Assembly: GCA_937928475.1 (NCBI GenBank)
Contig: CALFVE010000161.1
Location: forward strand, 1 to 27,353
Length of the DNA stretch: 27,353 bases
From: an uncultured bacterium
GTDB taxonomy: Bacteria > Armatimonadota > Zipacnadia > Zipacnadales > Zipacnadaceae
Direction of reading: 5' to 3'
The notes below the pieces were generated by a model. That model did no database searches. It was not told where the DNA came from and saw only the letters and a program-made list of their open reading frames with translations. The stretch's first letter is position 1; each line of letters opens with the position of its first letter. Positions 6,963 to 15,543 of this stretch are shown here, piece by piece. Made by a program: the position numbers and the translations under genes.

Positions 6963-8294
6963 ATGCCAAGACTGATCACCCCCTTGCCTGGCCCCAAGTC
7001 CCTGGAGTACCTGGAGAAATCCCGCCGGTACGAGCCGGTCTGCATCGGCGACCAGATGCCGGTAGTCTGGCGGGAAGCCCACGGCTGCGTCATCACCGAT
7101 GTGGACGGCAACGAGTTCCTGGACTGGTCCAGCGGGGTCCTGGTAACCAATGTCGGCCACTGCCACCCCGACTACGTGGCCGAGGTGCAGGACCAGTGCG
7201 AGCACCTCTTCAACTGCTACGACTTCCTAAGCCCGCAGCGCGCCGACTTGGCCGAAAAGATCATCGAGATCGCGCCCGATTACCTAGACAAGGTTTTCCT
7301 GGTCACCACCGGCAGCGACGCTACCGAGGCGGCCCTGCGCATGGCCCGGCGCTACACCGGCAAGTGGGAGATTCTGGCCTTCCACGGGGCTTTCCACGGG
7401 CGCACCCTGGGGGCGGCCTCCGCGGGCGGCTCCCTGGGGGTCAAGCAAGGCTACGGCCCGCTGGTGCCGGGCTTCATTCACGCGCCCTTCCCGTACTGTT
7501 ACCGCTGCCCCCTGGGTCAGGAGTCCTGCGAGACCTGCGGCCTGAAGTGCCTGGAGTTCATTGACTGGGTGGTGTCCAAGGAAAGCACCGGGCAGTTGGG
7601 TGCAGTCATCACCGAGCCGTATCAAGGCGGGGCGGGTAGCATCATCCCGCCGCCGGGCTGGTTCGAGGGCCTGGAAGCCTGGCGCAAGCAGCGCGGGCTG
7701 CTGCTCATCCTCGATGAAGTGCAGTCCTCCTTCGGACGCACCGGCAAGATGTTCGCCCTGGAGCACTTTGACATCCGGCCCGATCTGGTCACCCTGGGCA
7801 AAGGGCTGGGCTCGGGCGTCCCCTGCTCGGCCGTGTTGGGACGCAGCGAGGTGATGGACAACCTCCCCCCCGGCTCAATGGGCTCCACCAACGGCGGCAA
7901 TCCGCTCTCCTGTCGCGCGGCTCTGGCGGCGATCAGTATCATCCAGAAGGAGCACCTGGTGGAGAACTCCGCCCGCCAGGGCGAGGTCATGCGGCGGGCC
8001 TTCCATGAGATGAAGGCCAAGTACGAATGCCTGGGCGACGTGCGCGGGCAGGGACTGGTGCTGGGGCTGGAGATTGTTACTGACAAGGCTTCCAAGACCC
8101 CCGACCCGGTGCTCTCGCGGCGGATTGTGGAGGAGTGCTGGCGGCGAGGGCTGGTGCTGATCGCACCCATCGGCATGTACGGTAACGTTCTGCGGGTGGC
8201 TCCGCCGCTGGTCATCACCGATGCCGAGGTCCAAGAAAGCCTGGGGATCTTCGAGGCGGCGCTGGCGGCCGCGCAGTGGAGCGAAAGCAGGTGA
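6963..8294 (+). CDS. Class-III PLP aminotransferase (GabT/ornithine-type)
   Basis: The 443-residue protein is a complete fold-type I class-III aminotransferase. It shows the PLP phosphate site GSDATEAA (117-124), HGAFHGRT (141-148), the cofactor Asp in LILDEVQSSFGRTGK (D251), and the Schiff-base lysine K280 in VTLGKGLGSG. It would move an amino group from an omega- or aldehyde-forming amine to 2-oxoglutarate or pyruvate in the cytoplasm. Substrate cannot be told; the 4-aminobutyrate, beta-alanine or amino-sugar type are all possible. Five cysteines cluster at 179, 182, 189, 192 and 196, between the cofactor motifs. The ribosome site before the ATG is weak (CCGGGG). An 11-base gap separates it from the next gene, suggesting an operon. 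Confidence 0.92.
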   Translation: MPRLITPLPGPKSLEYLEKSRRYEPVCIGDQMPVVWREAHGCVITDVDGNEFLDWSSGVLVTNVGHCHPDYVAEVQDQCEHLFNCYDFLSPQRADLAEKIIEIAPDYLDKVFLVTTGSDATEAALRMARRYTGKWEILAFHGAFHGRTLGAASAGGSLGVKQGYGPLVPGFIHAPFPYCYRCPLGQESCETCGLKCLEFIDWVVSKESTGQLGAVITEPYQGGAGSIIPPPGWFEGLEAWRKQRGLLLILDEVQSSFGRTGKMFALEHFDIRPDLVTLGKGLGSGVPCSAVLGRSEVMDNLPPGSMGSTNGGNPLSCRAALAAISIIQKEHLVENSARQGEVMRRAFHEMKAKYECLGDVRGQGLVLGLEIVTDKASKTPDPVLSRRIVEECWRRGLVLIAPIGMYGNVLRVAPPLVITDAEVQESLGIFEAALAAAQWSESR

Positions 8295-8304
8295 GCGGCA
8301 CCGG

Positions 8305-9837
8305 GTGAGGCCTTCCGGCTCCCGCCTCAACCGAACCAGGCGCTTGGTGCGCTACCGGAGTTCACTCAAGCACCGGTTGCGGGATCACTGGTCGTGGCTG
8401 GTGGCCGGCCCCAGAGGCTTCCTGCGGGGGCGACGCCGGCGGCTGCGTCGCTTGCGAATGGCCGGAGGCGGCCTGGCGGCCTGCCTCGCGCTGCTGGCGC
8501 TCTCGTGGTTTGTCTGGCAGGCCGTCAGCAGCCGTCGCGCCCAAGCCGCCGCGGCGGCGCTGGCCCCCCGCCAGCCGCTGGGGAGGGAGCAGCAGGCCTC
8601 GCCAGCTGAGGTCCCTGCCGAAGAGAACGCCGCCTTCATCTACCAGGCGGTGCTCCCGAGTCTAGTCCGACCAGGGGAGAGCCTCAGCGCCGCCGAACTG
8701 CGCCCCCTGCTCGACGTGGAGGCCCTGCTTGCCTCTAGCGCGGAGACCGCAGGCTCACCCGCGCTGCGCGCGGAGGTTCGCCAGATGTACAGCGACCCCG
8801 GCCGCCAGGAGGCGCTGGAAGCGCTGCGGCGGGCCTCCGTGCGGGACTACTGCCAGTTCACTATGGAGAACGAGGTCGGGCCGGAACTCTCCTCCGCACT
8901 GCTGGCCGGCTTTTACCGAGGCGTCCAGTTAGTGGTGGGCCGTGCCATGCTCACCCCGGAGGAAGGCGTCTTAGCCGACGCGATGATGTGGTTCGCTACA
9001 GCCCTGCGCATGGCCCGGCATCTGGGCAGCCATCCCTCCCTGGTGGCGCAACTTTACCAGTACGCCCTGCAAACCTTCATCGCGGAGCGCTTGGAGGCCA
9101 CGATCGCGCGCCGGCAGGTGCCGACCCCGGCCTCGGCCGAGTTGATGGCGGTCATCCGCAACACCGAACTCAATCCGTCCGTGGGCCCTATGGTGGACCA
9201 GGAACTCACTTTCGGTCTTGACCTTTTCGACCTGGCAAAGTCGCGGCCCCAGGAAGCCCTCCAGCAACTCAACCGGCGCGGGCGCCTGCTGAGTCCCGAG
9301 CCGCTTCCCTCTTTGCCCGGCTGGGTCTATCGCTCCCGGCTGGGGCGGCCGTTGTTGTTCAGCGACAAGGCTCTGTATCTAGAACTAATGGGCACCTGCC
9401 GCTCGCTGATCGAGCAACCCTTCGCGGATCATGCGGCCGAGTGGCTGCGCCTGGAGAGTCGCGCCCAGCAGGCCTGGCTGATCCGTCGCTTCGGCGGGCT
9501 AACGCCGGCGCTTACGCGGGACCTGTGCACCGTGGCGATGAAGCGCGACGCTGCCCAGGCGGAGTTGAATCTCGCTCTGGTGGCGCTGGCTCTAAAGAAC
9601 TTCCGCTGGGAGCACAACCGCTACCCGGAGAACTTGTACGAGTTGGAGAGATCGGTAGCCTGGGAAGTGCCCCGCGATCCCTTCACCGGAAAGCGCCTGG
9701 GCTACGAGTGGAATGGCGCGGGGTTCCTGCTCTACAGCCTGGGACCGGACGGGCGTCGCCAGGCGGGGAAGGACACGGCAGTGGTTCTCTTCGGCCCGCA
9801 GCGCGAAGGCGACATCACTTGGCGGGCGTTCGAGTGA
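8305..9837 (+). CDS. Unknown membrane-anchored protein with pseudopilin-like C-terminal tail
   Basis: From a GTG at 8305 the product has 510 residues. An Arg-rich segment (RGRRRRLRRLR, 41-51) precedes one membrane helix at about 53-72, so most of the protein probably lies outside the cytoplasm. Residues 80-430 are mainly helical and unrecognised. The last 80 residues carry the signature RYPENLYELE, DPFTGK (458-463) and FLLYSLGPDG (474-483). This is like the C-terminal part of type II secretion pseudopilin G and of many Planctomycetota and Armatimonadota hypothetical proteins, but the N-terminal pilin helix is missing. Start is uncertain: GTG 8347 or ATG 8458 are in frame, and no site has a strong ribosome signal. 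It follows the aminotransferase by 10 bases. Confidence 0.7.
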   Translation: MRPSGSRLNRTRRLVRYRSSLKHRLRDHWSWLVAGPRGFLRGRRRRLRRLRMAGGGLAACLALLALSWFVWQAVSSRRAQAAAAALAPRQPLGREQQASPAEVPAEENAAFIYQAVLPSLVRPGESLSAAELRPLLDVEALLASSAETAGSPALRAEVRQMYSDPGRQEALEALRRASVRDYCQFTMENEVGPELSSALLAGFYRGVQLVVGRAMLTPEEGVLADAMMWFATALRMARHLGSHPSLVAQLYQYALQTFIAERLEATIARRQVPTPASAELMAVIRNTELNPSVGPMVDQELTFGLDLFDLAKSRPQEALQQLNRRGRLLSPEPLPSLPGWVYRSRLGRPLLFSDKALYLELMGTCRSLIEQPFADHAAEWLRLESRAQQAWLIRRFGGLTPALTRDLCTVAMKRDAAQAELNLALVALALKNFRWEHNRYPENLYELERSVAWEVPRDPFTGKRLGYEWNGAGFLLYSLGPDGRRQAGKDTAVVLFGPQREGDITWRAFE

Positions 9838-9859
9838 GCCCTCAGCAGCCCATCTGACC

Positions 9860-9873
9860 GCGGCGAAAGCCGC
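9860..9873 (+). other. GNRA-type hairpin between genes
   Basis: GCGGC, a GAAA tetraloop and GCCGC form a compact stem-loop followed by TTGGCTT. It could pause or weakly terminate transcription after the unknown anchored protein, but the T run is poor. Confidence 0.3.
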
Positions 9874-9914
9874 TTGGCTTGCTGCCGGCACCCCTTCTTT
9901 GAGGAGGTTCCCTC

Positions 9915-11084
9915 ATGGACAAAGTTCGAGTCGCGATTATCGGGTGCGGAGCCTTCGCCTTCGGCCAGTATCTGCCCAACTGCAAGCGGAGCGAACTGAT
10001 CGAGATTACCTGGCTGTGCAGCCGCACCCCAGAGAAACGAGAGCGCGCGGCCCGCGAGTTCGCTCCTGACGCCAGACTGACCGGCGACGCCGCCGAGGCC
10101 TTCGCGGCCGACGACGTAGACCTGGTCATCCTCTCGGTGCCTCATTCCGAGCACGAGCGCATGGTCACCGAGGCCGCGGCCGCGGGCAAACACATTCTGT
10201 GCGAAAAGCCCATGGCCATGACCCTCGACGAGGCCTATCGGATGCAGCGGGCGGTGCAGAAGGCAGGGGTGAAACTGTGCGTGGACTACAACCGCCGCTA
10301 CGCGCCCGCCATGCAGGATATGAAGCGCGTCTACTGGGAGCACCGCCGCAATCCGCGTCCCGCCGCCGGCACCTACTGGGAAGCCCAGCGCCGGATTCTT
10401 CCCGAGGAAGAAAGAAGCGTCTTCATGGTGCGCATCCAGGACGAGAGCAGCACCTACCGCCCCGTGCACATTGACTGGGAGACCGGCGGCGGGCAAGTCA
10501 TCGGCGAGACCTGCCACTGGCTGGATCTGACCTGCTGGCTGTTCGAAGAGTGCCCAATCCGCCTCTTCGCCACCGGCTCGGCGCGGATGACGCACATGAT
10601 CACGATGGAGTTTGCCAGCGGGAACCTGGCCAGCATCATCTTCGCGGTTGGGGGGACCTTTCAGTTCCCCAAGGAACTCTACGAACTTACCGACCACGCC
10701 GCCTTCTTCCGCAACCTGTGCATGGTGGAGACCGAGTACCACGGCCTGGAAGGGGTCAGCGGCCAGAAGTACCCCTTGCAGTTCGACGAGTTGCCGGAGG
10801 TGGGAGCCGAGAGCGGCCATTCCGGCTACCTGGCGAAACTCCGGGAGCGCTCCCGACGCTTCATCGCCAGCGGCGGCAAGGAATGGCCGAATATTGCCCC
10901 CGACAAGGGGCACTTCCAACTGCTGGAGGCCTACGCCAAAGCGATTCTGGAGGACCAGCCGGCGCCGGTTGACGAGAGAGCGGGCGCCCGGGCCACCTAC
11001 CTGTCGCGCCGGGCCATAGACTCGATTCGTCTCGGCCACCCGGTACCGGTGAACGAGGAAGACCTGAACATGTTCATCTGGTAA
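9915..11084 (+). CDS. Gfo/Idh/MocA-family oxidoreductase
   Basis: The 389-residue product has an N-terminal NAD(P)-binding Rossmann fold (VAIIGCGAFAFG, 6-17, with a loose third Gly), the signature EKP at 97-99 with the catalytic Lys98, and VDYNRRYAP (123-131). The substrate domain has GGGQVIGETCHWLDL, placing the likely catalytic His at 201. Such enzymes oxidise a hydroxyl on sugars, inositols or glycosides in the cytoplasm. It is long for the family because of a 40-residue insert at about 135-175. GAGGAGG sits 7-8 bases before the ATG, an excellent start. It is the third gene of a plus-strand run and has no signal peptide. Substrate is unknown. Confidence 0.9.
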   Translation: MDKVRVAIIGCGAFAFGQYLPNCKRSELIEITWLCSRTPEKRERAAREFAPDARLTGDAAEAFAADDVDLVILSVPHSEHERMVTEAAAAGKHILCEKPMAMTLDEAYRMQRAVQKAGVKLCVDYNRRYAPAMQDMKRVYWEHRRNPRPAAGTYWEAQRRILPEEERSVFMVRIQDESSTYRPVHIDWETGGGQVIGETCHWLDLTCWLFEECPIRLFATGSARMTHMITMEFASGNLASIIFAVGGTFQFPKELYELTDHAAFFRNLCMVETEYHGLEGVSGQKYPLQFDELPEVGAESGHSGYLAKLRERSRRFIASGGKEWPNIAPDKGHFQLLEAYAKAILEDQPAPVDERAGARATYLSRRAIDSIRLGHPVPVNEEDLNMFIW

Positions 11085-11441
11085 GGCGGCGGCACAGGGA
11101 CTTCGCTCATGCGCCTGGCAGGGTCCGGACGCAGGCATAGAGGCCGCGGACCTCCTCTCCACACCTTGTCCCACCTCGCCGGGTAGGGCGCCCTGGACAG
11201 CGTAGCGAAGCACGGTAGGGGCGGGGCGCTAGGCCCGCAGGGGCAGACCCCCTCTCCCCCTCGGTGCGCTCGGGGTACTCTCCCCCGCGAGGCGGGGGAG
11301 AGTGCGGAGAATCCCTAGATGCGCACTGGAAGCGGGTTGAGAGCAAGGTGCCCAGCACCTCGGGCACGACGCGGGCAGGACTTCGGCGCCATGCCGGCGA
11401 AGATGCCCCGGCAAGTCACCCGCTTCACGGAGGTGTCCGCC
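11085..11441. other. Intergenic region rich in palindromes
   Basis: No gene was found in these 357 bases. Several GC-rich inverted repeats occur: GCGGG/CCCGC at 11221-11238, and the large one listed at 11278-11302. The sequence GTGCCC..GGGCAC at about 11349-11368 is a weaker one. Reading frames that run through it into the next gene lack ribosome sites. The last 20 bases hold CGGAGGTG, the ribosome site of the gene at 11442. Confidence 0.6.
11278..11302. repeat. Perfect 11-base palindromic stem-loop
   Basis: CTCTCCCCCGC and GCGGGGGAGAG are perfect inverted arms around a GAG loop. There is no T run, so intrinsic termination is doubtful. A similar but shorter element, CCCCGC-AA-GCGGGG, occurs at 25952-25965, also preceded by a GACCCC..CTCTC stretch, which suggests copies of one dispersed element. 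Confidence 0.65.
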
Positions 11442-14400
11442 ATGCCTTGCCGCGCACTGCTGGCTTTTCTCTGCGTCGTCTCCTTGACCTTCGGGCTGCT
11501 GGCCATTCCCGCCCTGGCCCAGGGACCCGCGCAACTGAACGTCTTGGTCCTGACCAGCACCGGCGAGAAGTTCGACCCTCAGGTGGTCGAGTACCTCAAG
11601 CAGCAGAGCATCAACCTGGTGTCGCGGCCCCTGGGGGAACCCCTTAGCCAGGACCTACTGCGCCTCTTTGACCTGGTGATGCTGTGCGACTTCTCCGGCT
11701 TGCAGATGCCGTTTTTCCACGACGGGAGCCGGATCAGCCAGTATTTTACTACCGAGCGCAATCTAGAGGTCCTGCGCGAGTACGTGGAAGGCGGCGGAGG
11801 GCTGTTTCTGTCACCCTGGATGACGGGCGGGGGCTTGCAGGTAGCGGAAGGCGTGAACGAGTTCCTCGCGCCCTGGGGAGCGGAACTGCTGGCCGCCAAC
11901 GCGCGCGATGACGCGCGCCTGTGGACGAGTTACTCCTGGACCACCAATGTCGCCAACCATCCGGTTACCGCCGGCGTCAAGACGCTCTTCTACCCGGTGG
12001 AAATGGGCCGCTGGGACGATGCCTATCCGGCCACGCCCTTCAACCTGAGCGACCGCCGCTGGCAGCCGGTGGTGCGAGCGATGCCCGGCGGGCAGGTCAT
12101 GCAATGCCTCCAGTACCGAGACTGGTTTCCACTGCCGGGCGCGCAGAACCCGCCGATTCTGGCCGCCGCCGCTGAGATCGGGAAGGGCCGCGCAGCGCTG
12201 CTGGGCGTCAACGGCATGTATACCTTCTTCTACCCCTATGCGGACGTGCCCACCGGGGGGATCGGCGAGTTCCACACCGGCCAGACAAACGGCATTCTGA
12301 TGGAGAAGGGCGACGGGCAGACTACCAGCGAGGGGCGGCTGCTGGTGCGCAACATGCTGCGTTGGCTGGGGGAAGGAGCGCGCGCGCAGGGCCTGGGCGG
12401 ATACACCGAGGAGAAGTACCAGGCGGCACCGGTGCCCGAGCCGGCTCCGGTCCCCCAGTGGCTCACCGGCTGGTACGAGGACAACGGGGCCACGCCCCAG
12501 AAGGTGCTGATCGGCGCGCGCAGTGCTTACAGCCGAGGCCAGGGCAGCATCGCCGAGTGGGCAGCCGCGGCCAAGGCGGCCGGGTACGCGGTGTTGGTGA
12601 TGACCGAGGACCTGGACGCCTTCACCCCCGACAGGTGGACGCAGTTCGTGGCTGACTGCCGCGCCGCCAGCACCCCGGAGCTGGCCGTGATGCCCGGCTT
12701 GGACATGCAGGACGCCTACGGCAATCGGCTCCTCCTCTTCGGCCAGGTCGTCTTCCCTAAGCCCTGGATGCTCACCCCCGACGGCAAGGCCATGCAGCAG
12801 GTACAATATTTGATGCTGGGCTTCGGGACCTGCCACTCCGCCATTGCGCATCCCACCTCCTGCCCCTTGCCCCAAGAACTGTTCAAGTTCTTCTCGGGGA
12901 TAGTGGTCTACACCTATGACCGCGAGGGGCGATTGATTGACGACGGCATGCAGGCCTACCAGGAGCAGATCTACAACACCAGCCAGCCGATCCCACTGGT
13001 GGTGCATGAGGTCTACGCGCCCGACCAGGTGGCCAAGGCGGCCGAAAGCGGGCACCAATTGTACCTCCTGGCCGACACGCCGGAGCACGCGGCCTGGTAC
13101 ATGCGCGACGGGATGAGCCACTTCTGGGAGCAACCGGTCAAGTTCCTGGTCACCAGCGGGCCGAAGATCCGGGCCCTGCACAGCGGCGGCTTTACCGCCG
13201 AAAGCGAGGCGCCCATCACCGAGGCGCGCGTTTACAGCCAGTATGAAATGGTGCGGCGGTGGAAGCCTAGCGCCACGCAGGTCAAACTGTCCTATACCCC
13301 CTCCCCCGGAAACCTGCACCTGAGTTTCTTCTGGATCCAGGACGCTCAGGGACGGACGGCGATCACCCCGCCCCTGCGCAGCGGCACCGGGCACGGGTAC
13401 AACTACCGCTGCTCGGACCGGCAGAACTTCTTCACGGTGGCCGTCAACTACACAGGGACCATTCTCAGTGATGGGGTGGACATCTGGCTCCCCACTTTTG
13501 GCACCGACGAGGGCAAGGGGCTCTGGCCGCACCAAAGCGGACCCCAGCGCGGAGAGAATATGTGCCCACTGCTGCGCTTCCCCTACTACAGCCCAGCAAT
13601 GAGCGTGACCGACGCTTACCTCGACCAGCGCTACTGGAGGGCGCTGTGGGAGGACGTGGTCTTCGACGCCAAGGCCCCCCAAGGGACCAGTCGCAGCCGG
13701 GTATATGAGGGCCGCGTGCGCTATTACGACATGCACTACCAGTACTACGGTCAGCGTGGCAATGAGGTCGTCCCGCTAATGCTAATGGAGGTAGACCTGC
13801 GCTTGCGCCGGCCGGTGATGCCCACCGGCGACATCTTCCCGGGCTTTCTCAACGTGGGGCCGCAGCCTGACTGCCTCTATCAAGACGCAGCCGGCGCCTG
13901 GGTGAGCAAGAAACTGACGACGGGGTACCTGGATCTGCCCGTCGGAGGGCAGGCGAACGACGTGGTGGTGCTTACGCCCGGCCTGCGGGTCAACGCGCAA
14001 GGGCGGCTGGGCTTCGCTCAAGTCTACCCGGACAACGGCGCTCTCCCCGCCGGCTACGCCTGGCAGGCCCGATGGGTGCGCTTGGATACCAAGGAGGATT
14101 TCGCCGAGCAGCGCAAAGCGATGGGCCTCTCTGGGCCGACACCCTACAGCATCAGGTTCACGCGCGGCAAGATGGATGAGTTGTCTTACGTTATGTACTG
14201 CACCGCCGACAACCACGGCTTGGCCGGCGAGGTCTCGCCATACGCCGAGATGCCCTTCCCGCTGACCCTGTGCGTGGCAGGCGTGAGCACCAACTGGCCG
14301 TGTGGCGTGTGGCAACCCAACGCGCCTAAGCCGACCCCGGGACAGTCGGATATCGTGCCCTTCGGCGTCTTCGAGCGGCGCGGCTGGGCACGCCTGGACG

Positions 14401-14639
14401 TGAAGGTCGGGGGGCCCTTCTACGTGGGAAACCTGATTACGGCAGGGGATGAACGTCTGCGCCTTGAGCTTCTGGACTGGACTCAGGACAGGCTCGTGGT
14501 GGAGGTACACAATCCCACTGACGAGGCCATTGAGACTACTGTCCGTGCCGCAAAGGAGGTCACCAACCGTCTGCAAGCGGAAGGACCGGTGCGGGTCGAG
14601 CCGGGAACCACCGTGCGGCTACAGTTCCCGCAGCAGTAG
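11442..14639 (+). CDS. Secreted multidomain protein: GATase-like plus degenerate PHP-like domain
   Basis: The 1065-residue product starts with a signal peptide (LLAFLCVVSLTFGLLAIPALA, cut about residue 26). Residues about 30-330 resemble ThuA/class-I glutamine-amidotransferase-like domains (LNVLVLTSTG, FDLVMLCDF, YVEGGGGLFLSPW, GKGRAALLGVNG). Residues about 354-470 follow the shape of a PHP phosphoesterase-like domain: SIAEWAAAAKAAGYAVLVMTED (377-390 end) and VMPGLDMQDAYGN (416-428). However, the usual metal sites DxHxH and TDH are replaced by GARSAY (358-363) and TED (388-390). Residues 600-1065 look beta-rich and have no recognised name. The ATG at 11442 is chosen over an ATG 123 bases upstream because CGGAGGTG precedes it and the signal peptide starts there. 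It closes the plus-strand run. Confidence 0.7.
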   Translation: MPCRALLAFLCVVSLTFGLLAIPALAQGPAQLNVLVLTSTGEKFDPQVVEYLKQQSINLVSRPLGEPLSQDLLRLFDLVMLCDFSGLQMPFFHDGSRISQYFTTERNLEVLREYVEGGGGLFLSPWMTGGGLQVAEGVNEFLAPWGAELLAANARDDARLWTSYSWTTNVANHPVTAGVKTLFYPVEMGRWDDAYPATPFNLSDRRWQPVVRAMPGGQVMQCLQYRDWFPLPGAQNPPILAAAAEIGKGRAALLGVNGMYTFFYPYADVPTGGIGEFHTGQTNGILMEKGDGQTTSEGRLLVRNMLRWLGEGARAQGLGGYTEEKYQAAPVPEPAPVPQWLTGWYEDNGATPQKVLIGARSAYSRGQGSIAEWAAAAKAAGYAVLVMTEDLDAFTPDRWTQFVADCRAASTPELAVMPGLDMQDAYGNRLLLFGQVVFPKPWMLTPDGKAMQQVQYLMLGFGTCHSAIAHPTSCPLPQELFKFFSGIVVYTYDREGRLIDDGMQAYQEQIYNTSQPIPLVVHEVYAPDQVAKAAESGHQLYLLADTPEHAAWYMRDGMSHFWEQPVKFLVTSGPKIRALHSGGFTAESEAPITEARVYSQYEMVRRWKPSATQVKLSYTPSPGNLHLSFFWIQDAQGRTAITPPLRSGTGHGYNYRCSDRQNFFTVAVNYTGTILSDGVDIWLPTFGTDEGKGLWPHQSGPQRGENMCPLLRFPYYSPAMSVTDAYLDQRYWRALWEDVVFDAKAPQGTSRSRVYEGRVRYYDMHYQYYGQRGNEVVPLMLMEVDLRLRRPVMPTGDIFPGFLNVGPQPDCLYQDAAGAWVSKKLTTGYLDLPVGGQANDVVVLTPGLRVNAQGRLGFAQVYPDNGALPAGYAWQARWVRLDTKEDFAEQRKAMGLSGPTPYSIRFTRGKMDELSYVMYCTADNHGLAGEVSPYAEMPFPLTLCVAGVSTNWPCGVWQPNAPKPTPGQSDIVPFGVFERRGWARLDVKVGGPFYVGNLITAGDERLRLELLDWTQDRLVVEVHNPTDEAIETTVRAAKEVTNRLQAEGPVRVEPGTTVRLQFPQQ

Positions 14640-14658
14640 CCAGACAAGCAAGAGAAAA

Positions 14659-14687
14659 AGGCCTGCCTCACAAGTCGAGGCAGGCCT
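14659..14687. terminator. Bidirectional intrinsic terminator
   Basis: AGGCCTGCCTC and GAGGCAGGCCT are perfect 11-base arms around a 7-base loop. On the plus strand TTTTC follows 8 bases later; on the minus strand a CTTTTTCTC run follows directly. It sits 19 bases after the stop at 14639 and 11 bases past the stop of the convergent amidohydrolase gene, so it serves both, most strongly the minus strand. Confidence 0.88.
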
Positions 14688-14698
14688 CGTCGCACTTT

Positions 14699-15487
14699 TC
14701 ACAGCCCTAGTAGTGCCATCGCATTCCCCACCAGGATCATTTGCTCCTCTTCCGGCGGCAGACCGAGCCGCCGGAGACCTGCCCGCGCCTGTGCAGGTAG
14801 CATCCAAGGGTAGTCGGAGCCGAAAAGGATGCGGTCCGCCCCGTGCGCGGCGACCAGCCTAGCGATGGCAGCATCATCGAGACGATCGAAGGTGTAGGAC
14901 AGGTCAAAGTAGACGTCCTGTCCCAACAAACTCTCCTCGACACCTTCCCACATCTGATACCCGCCCAGGTGGGCGATCACCAGCCGCTGCTCAGGGAACC
15001 GGTCGTGCAGGGCTCGGAGGCGCTCCGGCGTGGTCGGCACCGAGGGAATCGGCTTGATCTCCTGCCCGCCGTGCATGAGCACGACGAAATCTCCCAGCCG
15101 CTCGAACATGCGCAGCAGCCCCGGCGATTCCAGTTCATAGCCTTGGAAATGGGGCTGGAGTTTCAGACCGCGCACTCCCTGATCCTGCAGAAAGCGCAGT
15201 TCCTCTTCCAGTCCCTCGAAGTCAGGATGCAGGGCGGCGAAGGGGACGAACCGCTCGCGGTCGAGAGAAGTGACCCAGCGATTGATCGAGACGACCTGAT
15301 CCGGGCGCGTCGCTACCGGGCAGACTACGGCACGATCCACGCCGGCGGCGTCCATGGCCCGGAGCAGGCCGGCGACGGTCGCCTCGCCCTGCGGCTGCGC
15401 TTGGTAAGCTTCGATCAGGGCGGCGATGGCGCGGTCCGCCACCCGATCGGGGAAGATGTGGGTGTGAAAGTCGAGGCACGTGAGCAT
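14699..15487 (-). CDS. Amidohydrolase-2 family metal-dependent hydrolase
   Basis: The 262-residue product is a compact TIM-barrel amidohydrolase of the amidohydrolase-2 type (aminocarboxymuconate-semialdehyde decarboxylase/uronate-like). It shows the metal-binding HTH at 8-10 in LDFHTHIFPD, then VVLMHGG, LVIAHLGG, and the C-terminal ILFGSDYPW with the catalytic Asp. These are the usual ligands in order. It would hydrolyse or decarboxylate a small ring or lactone substrate in the cytoplasm; the substrate cannot be told. The ATG at 15487 is chosen because homology begins there and GCGGAAAG precedes it by 6 bases; an upstream in-frame extension is repeat-like. It lies 56 bases after the cupin gene and ends at the terminator. 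Confidence 0.88.
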   Translation of the reverse strand: MLTCLDFHTHIFPDRVADRAIAALIEAYQAQPQGEATVAGLLRAMDAAGVDRAVVCPVATRPDQVVSINRWVTSLDRERFVPFAALHPDFEGLEEELRFLQDQGVRGLKLQPHFQGYELESPGLLRMFERLGDFVVLMHGGQEIKPIPSVPTTPERLRALHDRFPEQRLVIAHLGGYQMWEGVEESLLGQDVYFDLSYTFDRLDDAAIARLVAAHGADRILFGSDYPWMLPAQARAGLRRLGLPPEEEQMILVGNAMALLGL

Positions 15488-15543
15488 GGCGGCTTTCCGC
15501 AAAGCAGATTGAGGCGGCCCCTGAGTGCCGCCTTCGCTGTCGT

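Noticed and set aside
11278..11302. Perfect palindrome as an intrinsic terminator
   Set aside because: There is no T run on either strand next to the stem, and it lies about 200 bases past the stop at 11084.
11811..13736. Long minus-strand open frame of about 641 codons
   Set aside because: It lies inside the GATase/PHP-like gene on the other strand, has no recognised motif, and its composition is what an antisense frame of GC-rich coding DNA gives.
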